DNA of 5,277 nt from JANPJV01 sp031425695. GTDB taxonomy: Bacteria; Pseudomonadota; Gammaproteobacteria; Xanthomonadales; SZUA-5. Under the pieces are notes generated by a model that saw only the letters and a list, made by a program, of their open reading frames with translations, was not told the DNA's origin and ran no database searches. The number at the start of each line of letters is the position of its first letter. Positions within the stretch are counted from its first letter, which is position 1. A program made the position numbers and the translations under genes. This document shows positions 1-5,277 of the stretch, in pieces. Location: NCBI GenBank assembly GCA_031425695.1, contig JANPJV010000221.1:1-5277 (forward strand), written 5' to 3'.

Positions 1-2174
1 GCGCGGAGCGCCGCACTCCAAATGGGCGCCGGCACATCGCGGGTTGCCTGCAGGTTGGAAGCCGGCGGCTCAGTTGTCGCAGGATCTTCTGATTCATCGG
101 CCTCTGCTGGGTCTGCGCTTTCCGCGGACCTTTCAGCTCCATCAGCTTCTGGTGGGTCTGCGCTGTGCGCGGACTCTTCTGGCTCATCGGTTTCTGGTGC
201 GTCGTCGCTGCGCGCAGACTCTTCGGGTTCATCAAGAGCGTCCGCGCGCAGCGCAGACCCACCAAGGGCCGCAGTGTCCGCCTCCTCCCCAACCACCGGC
301 TCCGCCACTGGCACCCCCACCTCCGCCAGATACGCATCGAAGATCTTGCGCGCGACAGGCGCTGCGGCGAGCGAGCCGGAGCCGCCTTGTTCGACCACCA
401 CCGACATGGCAATCCGCGGTGCTTCGGCGGGCGCGTAGGAGATGAACAAGGCCTGGTTCTTCTGCCCCGCGCGCAGGGTGCGTGGGCCGCTGCCGTCGCG
501 CACGCGGCTGACGCGCTGGGCGGTGCCGGTCTTGCCGGCCATGCGGTATTTCGCGCCCTTGGCCGCAGCGCGCGCGGTTCCGGTCGGGCTGTTGAGCACG
601 GCTTCAAGGCCGCGCTGGACCAGCTTCAAGTGTTCGGGGGAGGCTACCGTGCGCTGGCCGATCGGGATCGGTGGCAACATCCGGCGCGGAACGTCGAAGC
701 TCGGGCGCAGCGCATGCACCAGCCGTGGACGGTACAACTGGCCGTCGGCGGCGATGGTCGCGGTCGCGCTGGCGAGTTGCAGCAGGGTGGCCACGTTGTA
801 GCCCTGGCCGATGCCGGCGATCACCGTTTCACCCGGGTACCAGGGCTGCTTGAAACGTTCGCGCTTCCACTCGCGCGAGGGCAGGATGCCAGCGGATTCG
901 CCATGCAGGTCGATGCCGGTGACGGCGCCGAAACCGAAGCGGCCGAGATAGGCGTGCATGCGGTCGATGCCAAGATCGAGCGCGAGCTGGTAGTAATAGC
1001 TGTTGACTGACTGCGCCAGGGATTCGATCACGTCGACGCGGCCGTGGCCGCCGCGTTTCCAGTCGCGAAATTCCAGCGTCTGCCCCGGGATGCGGAAGAC
1101 ACCAGTCGAGTAGGTGACATCACCCACGCGACGCACGCCGAGCTCGAGGCCCGCGAGCGCCATGAACGGCTTCAGTGTCGACCCCGGCTCGTAGCCGCCC
1201 TGCAGCGCGCGGTTGAACAGCGGTCGGTCGGGCGCTTCGAGCAGCGCCTTGTAGTCGGCGCGCGAGATGCCGTTGACGAACAGGTTGGAATCGAAGCTCG
1301 GCAAGCTGACGAAGGCGAGCACTTCGCCGTTGTGCGGATCGATCGCGACCGTCGCCCCGGCGGATTCGCCAAGCGCCTCGGTGGCGATGCGCTGCAGGTT
1401 CGCATCGATGGCGAGATAAACGTTGTCTCCTGCGCGCGGTGGCGTGCGTTCCAGCACCCGCAGGACGCGCCCCTCGGCATTGGTCTCCACGCGCTCGTAG
1501 CCGACCTCGCCATGTAGCTGCTCTTCGTAGAAGCGCTCGATGCCGGTCTTGCCGATGTGCGTGGTGCCCGCATAGCGCTTCGGGTCGAGCGCCTCGAGCT
1601 CGGCCACATCGATGCGCCCGACATAGCCGACGACGTGAGCGAACAGCGTGCCCTCGGGATAATGGCGGGTGAGGTAGGGCACGACATCAACCCCGGGGAA
1701 GCGGTAGCGCTCGAGCGCGAAGCGTGCCACTTCGGGCTCGCTCAGTCGCAGCTTCAGCGGCAGGCTCTGGAAGCGTCGGCGCGCCTTGACGAGGTCCAGG
1801 AAGCGGCCACGCTCCTCGTCGTCGAACGGCAGGATCAGAGCCAGTTCGTCGAGCGTGGCGGCGAGGTCTTTCACCCGCTCGGGAATGATCTCCAGGCGGT
1901 AGGCGAGGCGGTTGTCGGCCAGGATGCGGCCGTTGCGATCGAGGATCAGCCCGCGCGTCGGGGGCAGCGCCTGCAGCTTGACGCGGTTGCGCTCCGAGCG
2001 CGCGGCGTACTCGTCGTGGCGCAGGATCATGAGCTCGCCGAAGCGCGCCAGCAGTACGCCGAAGGCGATCAGCACCGCCGCCAGCAGCACGAGCGCGCGG
2101 CGCAGGAACAGGCCGCCTTCGGCGACCTGGTCCTTGATCAGTGTGCGGCGTCTGCGCGACCGGGAGCTGATCAC
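1..2174 (-). CDS. mrdA: Penicillin-binding protein 2, peptidoglycan D,D-transpeptidase of the elongasome (3' end outside window)
   Basis: Class B PBP that cross-links new peptidoglycan during lateral growth; anchored in the inner membrane with its catalytic part in the periplasm. The frame stays open from a GTG at 2174 to the left edge, giving at least 724 residues against about 633 in E. coli, whose sequence I recalled for comparison. Visible in order: cytoplasmic Arg-rich start; one membrane helix (about 27-43); a pedestal domain with PPTRGLILDRNG near residue 70 and the PBP2-typical HIGKTGIERFYE; then the transpeptidase domain with the active-site serine in STLKP (Ser332), FRDWKRGGHG, SVN (389-391) and KTG (548-550). 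All three catalytic motifs are intact. After about residue 616 comes an acidic, lysine-free tail with 15-residue repeats that the E. coli protein lacks. It follows mreD by 10 bases, so it is probably in the same operon. PBP3/FtsI is unlikely because the PBP2 signatures match throughout. Identification is firm; the true C-terminus is unseen. Confidence 0.96.
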   Translation of the reverse strand, partial: MISSRSRRRRTLIKDQVAEGGLFLRRALVLLAAVLIAFGVLLARFGELMILRHDEYAARSERNRVKLQALPPTRGLILDRNGRILADNRLAYRLEIIPERVKDLAATLDELALILPFDDEERGRFLDLVKARRRFQSLPLKLRLSEPEVARFALERYRFPGVDVVPYLTRHYPEGTLFAHVVGYVGRIDVAELEALDPKRYAGTTHIGKTGIERFYEEQLHGEVGYERVETNAEGRVLRVLERTPPRAGDNVYLAIDANLQRIATEALGESAGATVAIDPHNGEVLAFVSLPSFDSNLFVNGISRADYKALLEAPDRPLFNRALQGGYEPGSTLKPFMALAGLELGVRRVGDVTYSTGVFRIPGQTLEFRDWKRGGHGRVDVIESLAQSVNSYYYQLALDLGIDRMHAYLGRFGFGAVTGIDLHGESAGILPSREWKRERFKQPWYPGETVIAGIGQGYNVATLLQLASATATIAADGQLYRPRLVHALRPSFDVPRRMLPPIPIGQRTVASPEHLKLVQRGLEAVLNSPTGTARAAAKGAKYRMAGKTGTAQRVSRVRDGSGPRTLRAGQKNQALFISYAPAEAPRIAMSVVVEQGGSGSLAAAPVARKIFDAYLAEVGVPVAEPVVGEEADTAALGGSALRADALDEPEESARSDDAPETDEPEESAHSADPPEADGAERSAESADPAEADESEDPATTEPPASNLQATRDVPAPIWSAALR
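54..233 (-). repeat. Four in-frame 45-bp units encoding the acidic tail of PBP2
   Basis: In the mrdA frame this stretch reads as four consecutive 15-codon units. They are DEPEESARSDDAPET (189-233), DEPEESAHSADPPEA (144-188), DGAERSAESADPAEA (99-143) and a much more divergent DESEDPATTEPPASN (54-98). The first three are clearly related at protein and DNA level; the fourth keeps mainly the acidic/Pro/Ala composition. A degenerate relative (SALRADAL) lies just before the first unit. The repeats are rich in Glu, Asp, Ser, Ala and Pro and are probably disordered in the periplasm. Their function is unknown. Confidence 0.8.
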
Positions 2175-2188
2175 GTGACGGATCTCAG
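2172..2188 (-). promoter_or_regulatory. Start region of mrdA: GTG start with a weak ribosome binding site over the mreD stop
   Basis: The GTG at 2172-2174 is preceded, about 9 bases upstream, by TGAG at 2184-2187, which overlaps the mreD stop codon and is only a weak Shine-Dalgarno match. I see no ATG nearby in this frame. The residues after the GTG (IKDQVAEGGLFLRRAL, residues 13-28) align with the N-terminus of E. coli PBP2 as I recall it, which supports this start. Translation is probably coupled to mreD. Confidence 0.6.
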
Positions 2189-2688
2189 GGCGTGCGCGTG
2201 CGCTGGGCCTGGCGGCGGCGCAGGCGCAGGCTGTCGAGCAACAGGAACAACCAGGGCCAGACCAGCATGCCCGAGAGCGGTGCCAGCCAGAACGGCAGTG
2301 GCGGCCACGGCGCCCCGCCCATCAGGCGGATCCACAGGTCGAGCACGCGATCATTCAGCAGCAGCGCAAACACCGCACCGGCCTGCTGCCAGACCGGGAA
2401 GAAGCGCAGGCGGTGACGGAAGCGCAGGGTCAGGTACACCAGGATGACCATGCGCAGCGCGTGCTCCCCGAGCAGCCCGCCATAGAGGATGTCGGCGACC
2501 AGCCCAAGCATGAAGGCATGGCCGAGCCCGGCAATTTCCGGCTCCTCGAGGGCGAAGTAGCACAGCACCAGCGCCAGGCTGGTCGGCTTGAGCACCGCCA
2601 GCCAGGTTGGCAGCGGCAGCAAGGCAAGCAACAACGCCGCGGCAACCGCGATCAGGAACAGCTGGTAGGTGCCGCGGAGTTGTCTCAT
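2185..2688 (-). CDS. mreD: Rod shape-determining protein MreD
   Basis: Small polytopic inner-membrane protein of the elongasome that works with MreC to connect MreB filaments to PBP2/RodA. The protein has 167 residues (E. coli about 162) and is almost entirely hydrophobic. Likely membrane segments lie near residues 8-24, 29-46, 53-73, 77-90, 102-118 and 134-153. The family-typical stretch GLVADILYGGLLGEHAL sits at 62-78, and the C-terminus is a basic cytoplasmic tail (RLRRRQAQR). The ATG overlaps the mreC stop in an ATGA arrangement, and only a weak AGAG lies very close upstream, so translation probably depends on ribosomes finishing mreC. mrdA starts 10 bases after its stop. MreD sequences are poorly conserved, but size, topology and position between mreC and mrdA make the call secure. 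Confidence 0.94.
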   Translation of the reverse strand: MRQLRGTYQLFLIAVAAALLLALLPLPTWLAVLKPTSLALVLCYFALEEPEIAGLGHAFMLGLVADILYGGLLGEHALRMVILVYLTLRFRHRLRFFPVWQQAGAVFALLLNDRVLDLWIRLMGGAPWPPLPFWLAPLSGMLVWPWLFLLLDSLRLRRRQAQRTRTP

Positions 2689-3551
2689 GGCTCTGGCGGT
2701 CCCACCCAGAGAATCGGCTTCACCGCGAGCAGCTCGCGATTGCGCCCGAGCGCTGAAAGCGGGCGCGCGAACGCGGTGGCGAAGGCCGCGTCGGTGGCGC
2801 GTTCGACGCGGGTGATCTCGGCCACCGGGATGCCGGCCGGAAAGCGTCCGCCGACATCCGTGGTGAGCAGCCGGTCGCCGACGACCAGGTCAACGTTCGG
2901 TGGCAGGTTCGGCAGCGACAGTGCAATCGCATCGCCGCTGCCGTAGGCAATGGTCTTGAGTCCATTGCGCGAAACCTCGACCGGCAGCGCATGGTTGGGA
3001 TCCGTGATCAGGATGCCGAACGCAGTCGTCGCACCCGCGGCGCTGACCTGGCCGACGACGCCGAACGCATCGATCAGCCCGTCTCCACGTTCCAGTCCGT
3101 CGTTGCTGCCGCGGTCGAGCAGCAATCGGTGGCGGAACGGATCGAGATCGATGTCGACGATGCGCACCAGCGTCGAGCGCAACTGCTGCTGCTGGGCGAG
3201 CGCGAGCTGGGCCTGCACGCGCTCGTCGGCGGCGGCCTGCGCACGTCGCTGGTAGAGCTCCGTCTGCGTCGCCAGCAGTGCCTCGCTCAGCTCGCGATTC
3301 TGCGCGGCCAGCCCCTCGCGATCGGCAATCGCGAAGCGCAATGCCGCGTAGCCCTCGCCAGGCAGCGCCGCCAGCTTGTAGATCGGAGCCGTCAACGCCA
3401 GCGCCCGCGCCCGCAGTTCCACCAGGAAACCGCGCTGCCGGTCGGTCAGCATCAGCATGATCGCCAACGCCATCAACACCACCAGCTTGAGCGTACCGGG
3501 CCGCCCGCCGGCAAACAAAGGCGCTTGGGTGCTGGTGCCGGAGGACATCAT
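2685..3551 (-). CDS. mreC: Rod shape-determining protein MreC
   Basis: Bitopic inner-membrane protein whose periplasmic part binds PBP2 and is thought to switch it into an active form. The 288-residue product has a short cytoplasmic start with the typical PLF..G (11-15), one membrane helix (about 20-36), a predicted coiled coil (about 75-124, ending in a QQQQ run) and the two-lobed beta domain. That domain contains LLLDRGSNDGLERGD (143-157), FGVVGQV, the TDPNHALPVEVSRNG block and GDRLLTTDVGGRFPAGIPVAEI, all characteristic of MreC. Two adjacent ATGs (3549-3551, 3546-3548) could start it; neither has a clear Shine-Dalgarno sequence. The last 4 bases overlap mreD. Unlike the tight joins downstream, mreC is separated from mreB by 162 bases containing a long palindrome, so its expression may be partly uncoupled from mreB. 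Confidence 0.96.
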   Translation of the reverse strand: MMSSGTSTQAPLFAGGRPGTLKLVVLMALAIMLMLTDRQRGFLVELRARALALTAPIYKLAALPGEGYAALRFAIADREGLAAQNRELSEALLATQTELYQRRAQAAADERVQAQLALAQQQQLRSTLVRIVDIDLDPFRHRLLLDRGSNDGLERGDGLIDAFGVVGQVSAAGATTAFGILITDPNHALPVEVSRNGLKTIAYGSGDAIALSLPNLPPNVDLVVGDRLLTTDVGGRFPAGIPVAEITRVERATDAAFATAFARPLSALGRNRELLAVKPILWVGPPEP

Positions 3552-3582
3552 CTGCAGTTTTGGCTATGTCCGCGGCAGTAGA

Positions 3583-3693
3583 TTTTTGACGCAAATGAAC
3601 GCAAAGGCGGCAAACGGACGCAAAGGAAGAACATTGAAACGCTCTTTTTGCGTCCCTTTGCCGCTGTCCTTTGCGTTCCTTTGCGTCGAAAAA
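3583..3693. repeat. Long imperfect palindrome between mreB and mreC
   Basis: Arms at 3583-3630 and 3643-3693 are reverse complements apart from scattered mismatches and small bulges, around a 12-base loop (3631-3642). Each arm repeats a short core: GCAAA starts at 3591, 3601, 3610 and 3620, and its complement TTTGC starts at 3647, 3657, 3670 and 3680. The pairs match in order and are spaced about 10 bases apart. Transcribed as the mreB-mreC spacer it could form a hairpin of roughly 110 nt. It is not a normal intrinsic terminator, because neither strand has a U-run after the stem. Possible roles are mRNA 3'-end protection of mreB, partial termination, or a dispersed palindromic element inserted in the operon. 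Confidence 0.85.
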
Positions 3694-3713
3694 CAAATTT
3701 CTAATCAGCGCGT

Positions 3714-4766
3714 CTAGTCGTTTGCGAACAGATCCGGACCGTGTTCGTCGATGAGCTCTAAGGCGCGGCCGCCGCCGCGGGCGACGCAGGTGAGCGGATC
3801 ATCGGCGACATGGACGTGCAGGCCGGTGACCTCGGAGATCAGCTTGTCGATGTCGCGCAGCAGGGCGCCGCCGCCAGTGAGCACGATGCCGCGCTCGGCA
3901 ACGTCGGAGCACAGCTCGGGCGGCGTCTGCTCGAGCGCGATCTTGACGGCCGAGCAGATGCCCGCCAGCGGTTCGTGCAATGCCTCGAGCATCTCGTTGG
4001 AGTTGATGGTGATGCTGCGCGGGACGCCTTCGGCGAGATTGCGGCCCGACACCTGCAGCTCGCGAACTTCCGAGCTCGGATAGGCGCAGCCGACTTCGAT
4101 CTTGATACGCTCGGCGGTGGCTTCGCCGATCAGGGTGCCGTGGTTGCGGCGCACGTAATTGATGATCGCCTCGTCGAACTTGTCGCCACCGATGCGCACC
4201 GAGTTGCTGTAGACGATGCCGTTCAACGAGATCACCGCGACTTCCGAGGTGCCGCCACCGATGTCGATCACCATCGAGCCACGCGCCTCGTGGATCGGAA
4301 TGCCGGCACCAATCGCCGCGGCCATCGGCTCTTCAATCAGGAAGACATCGCGTGCGCCCGCCGCCTCGGCCGAATCACGGATCGCGCGGCGCTCGACCTG
4401 CGTGGAACCGCACGGCACGCACACCAGCACGCGCGGGCTCGGCCGGAACAGGCGGTTGGGATGCACCTTGCGGATAAAGTGCTGCAGCATCGCCTCGGTC
4501 ATGGTGAAGTCGGCGATCACGCCGTCCTTCAGTGGCCGCACGGTGACGATATTGCCGGGCGTGCGCCCGAGCATGAGCTTGGCCTCGGCGCCGACGGCCG
4601 CGACCGAGCGCGGGCCACCGGGACCACGGTCCTGGCGGATCGAGACGACCGAAGGCTCGTTCAGCACGATGCCCTGGCCGCGCACATAGACCAGCGTGTT
4701 CGCGGTCCCAAGATCGATCGAGAGATCGGTCGAGAACAGACCGCGCAATTGCTTCAAACCAAACAT
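3714..4766 (-). CDS. mreB: Rod shape-determining protein MreB, bacterial actin
   Basis: Actin-fold ATPase that polymerises into antiparallel double filaments on the inner membrane and orients the lateral-wall synthesis complex. The 350-residue product is near the E. coli length of 347. Starting at the ATG 4764-4766 gives MFGLKQLRGLFS, an amphipathic membrane-binding helix like that of E. coli. Then come phosphate-1 loop DLGTANT (18-24), IEEPMAAAIGAG (144-155) with the catalytic-region glutamate, phosphate-2 loop DIGGGT (168-173), IGGDKFDEAI (192-201) and adenosine loop LTGGGALLRD (296-305). It ends in DLFAND. An upstream in-frame ATG at 4889 would add 41 residues that do not resemble MreB, so I reject it. 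AGGT at 4773-4776, 6 bases before the chosen ATG, is a modest ribosome binding site. It is the first gene of the cluster. Confidence 0.98.
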   Translation of the reverse strand: MFGLKQLRGLFSTDLSIDLGTANTLVYVRGQGIVLNEPSVVSIRQDRGPGGPRSVAAVGAEAKLMLGRTPGNIVTVRPLKDGVIADFTMTEAMLQHFIRKVHPNRLFRPSPRVLVCVPCGSTQVERRAIRDSAEAAGARDVFLIEEPMAAAIGAGIPIHEARGSMVIDIGGGTSEVAVISLNGIVYSNSVRIGGDKFDEAIINYVRRNHGTLIGEATAERIKIEVGCAYPSSEVRELQVSGRNLAEGVPRSITINSNEMLEALHEPLAGICSAVKIALEQTPPELCSDVAERGIVLTGGGALLRDIDKLISEVTGLHVHVADDPLTCVARGGGRALELIDEHGPDLFAND

Positions 4767-4790
4767 GGGCAGACCTGAAGATGACGGAAC

Positions 4791-4811
4791 GCCCGGGATC
4801 GCCACCCGGGC
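4791..4811. other. GC-rich hairpin in the mreB leader
   Basis: GCCCGGG (4791-4797) and CCCGGGC (4805-4811) form a perfect 7-bp stem with a 7-base loop. In the mRNA the stem ends 24 bases before the mreB ATG. It follows, rather than precedes, the U-run on the minus strand, so it is not a terminator for that strand. It could influence translation or stability of the mreB message, but nothing in the sequence proves this. Confidence 0.45.
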
Positions 4812-4888
4812 AAAAATCCGTGAAAGAGGGTGATGCGCGCAGCCCGGTGCTACAGGGCCGATGCGGGCGATCGCGAAGAGGGTCCGCA

Positions 4889-4917
4889 ATCTAACAAGCC
4901 GCGCGTGGAGCTAACAA
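4889..4917 (-). promoter_or_regulatory. Candidate sigma70-type promoter for mreB
   Basis: On the minus strand, TTGTTA (4912-4917, 4 of 6 against TTGACA) is followed after 17 bases by TTAGAT (4889-4894, 3 of 6 against TATAAT). This would give a leader of about 115 bases before mreB. The match is weak, but spacing and orientation fit, and nothing clearly better stands out between the palindrome and mreB. Confidence 0.3.
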
Positions 4918-4919
4918 GC
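4891..4919. repeat. Paired 9-bp direct repeats upstream of mreB
   Basis: CTAACAAGC occurs exactly twice, at 4891-4899 and 4911-4919, with a 20-bp period (about two turns of DNA). The pair overlaps the candidate mreB promoter, so it could be a binding site for a dimeric regulator or simply chance similarity. Confidence 0.55.
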
Positions 4920-5008
4920 AGAAACCGTGATCCCGTCAGGGTTTCGCGAGAATCCGCTCGGTCCCGTGCTGACGTGCCCGGCATAGGTGTCGAGGAAGGA
5001 AAGCCTTG

Positions 5009-5224
5009 TTACACAAAAAGCACAAAGGGAAGCGGACACAAAATGCACATAAAAAAGCGCTTCACCGGTGTCGTCATGCTCGATCCGGCCGCGTCGCAGG
5101 TCGAGCGGTCCGGTTTAGTCAAAGGCTTTTCGGGTCACAGAGGTCTTCAACAGGAACCCAGTCTCCACCCAAAAACGCTCCTTATGTGCGTTTTGTGTCC
5201 GCTTCACTTTGTGCTTTTGTGTAA
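5009..5224. repeat. Second long imperfect palindrome, upstream of mreB
   Basis: Left arm 5009-5060 and right arm 5171-5224 are reverse complements over about 50 bases, with a few mismatches and one- or two-base gaps. Both outer ends read TTACACAAAA. A 110-base middle part (5061-5170) separates them. The left arm repeats a CACAAA-like core starting at 5012, 5021, 5037 and 5046. The design parallels the palindrome at 3583-3693 (iterated CAAA-containing motifs in each arm), but the core is CACAAAG-like rather than CGCAAAG-like. I see no gene in the middle part. It may be a dispersed palindromic element; mobility or function is not shown. Confidence 0.85.
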
Positions 5225-5240
5225 GAACCGCTCTTCGCTC

Positions 5241-5277
5241 CTAGCAGGGTGCTGCAAAACTCCAGCTTTGGTATGAT
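5241..5277. mobile_element. Possible left tip of an insertion sequence cut by the window edge
   Basis: The bases from 5245 (CAGGGTGCTGCAAAACTCC) resemble terminal inverted repeats of the type containing TGCAAAAC seen in some IS families. They directly follow CTAG (5241-5244), which fits a YTAR target site as used by the IS5 group. TATGAT at 5272-5277 would be a good -10 box for a plus-strand gene to the right, but I see no good -35. No transposase is visible, so this is a guess from a short motif. Confidence 0.25.

Larger units (their letters stand above)
4767..5277. other. Gene-free region upstream of mreB
   Basis: I find no credible gene in these 511 bases. The open frames present on the plus strand have low-complexity or incoherent translations, and one of them runs straight through the palindrome. 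The region holds the mreB leader with a small hairpin, a possible mreB promoter with direct repeats, a long palindrome and a possible insertion-sequence tip at the right edge. In several gammaproteobacteria the gatCAB genes lie divergent to mreB; no part of gatC is visible here. Confidence 0.7.

Noticed and set aside
54..233. CRISPR-like or non-coding tandem repeat
   Set aside because: The 45-bp units are contiguous, in frame with mrdA, and show no repeat-spacer alternation.
22..1010. Long plus-strand reading frames (22-438, 44-445, 165-1010)
   Set aside because: They lie antisense to mrdA, whose minus-strand frame contains all PBP2 motifs. Their translations are low-complexity or arginine-rich, as expected for antisense frames in GC-rich DNA.
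1172..1690. Minus-strand frame of 172 residues within mrdA
   Set aside because: It is a different frame from the PBP2 coding frame and gives a Ser/Arg/Pro-rich sequence with no recognisable domain.
3583..3693. Intrinsic transcription terminator after mreB
   Set aside because: The stem is far longer than usual, is A-rich where a U-run should follow on either strand, and downstream genes belong to the same functional cluster.
2890..3696. Minus-strand frame of 268 residues covering the palindrome and part of mreC
   Set aside because: It starts inside the palindrome and then runs in the wrong frame through mreC, giving an Arg/Ala/Gly-rich product. The MreC frame explains the same DNA.
3810..4778. 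Plus-strand frame of 322 residues opposite mreB
   Set aside because: Antisense to a fully intact MreB; the His/Asp/Arg-rich translation has no recognisable family features.
4767..4889. N-terminal extension of MreB from an in-frame ATG at 4889
   Set aside because: The extra 41 residues are unlike MreB, while the internal ATG gives the expected amphipathic N-terminus and length and has a modest ribosome binding site.
4830..5276. Plus-strand frame of 148 residues upstream of mreB
   Set aside because: It runs through both palindrome arms and has no domain-like content; its appearance is explained by the repeat.

Overview
This window carries the minus-strand cell-shape (elongasome) cluster of a high-GC bacterium. 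Transcription runs from high to low coordinates in the order mreB, mreC, mreD, mrdA (penicillin-binding protein 2). mrdA runs off the left edge without a stop codon. The MreB, MreC, MreD and PBP2 sequences resemble those of Gammaproteobacteria. The GC-rich codon use and the contiguous mreBCD-mrdA layout would fit a Xanthomonadales/Lysobacterales-type or related gammaproteobacterium. That placement is inference from family resemblance, not a search.

Layout from left to right: 1-2174 holds mrdA, missing its 3' end, with an unusual acidic C-terminal tail built partly of 15-residue repeats (54-233). 2185-2688 is mreD and 2685-3551 is mreC; these two overlap by 4 bp. 3552-3713 is an AT-richer spacer almost filled by a long imperfect palindrome (3583-3693). 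3714-4766 is mreB. 4767-5277 has no credible gene. It holds the mreB leader with a small GC hairpin, a possible promoter overlapping a 9-bp direct repeat, and a second long palindrome (arms 5009-5060 and 5171-5224). The last bases at the right edge may be the tip of an insertion sequence.

The four proteins act together. MreB forms membrane-bound actin-like filaments that position the cell-wall machinery. MreC and MreD link the filaments across the inner membrane to PBP2, the transpeptidase that cross-links lateral-wall peptidoglycan. The usual partner glycosyltransferase gene rodA (mrdB) would be expected just beyond the left edge, but it is not visible.

The core genes are conventional. The features that deserve attention are non-coding or accessory: two long palindromes of the same architecture on either side of mreB, the repeat-built PBP2 tail, and the paired 9-bp repeats upstream of mreB. 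I did not find evidence of a wholly new system.
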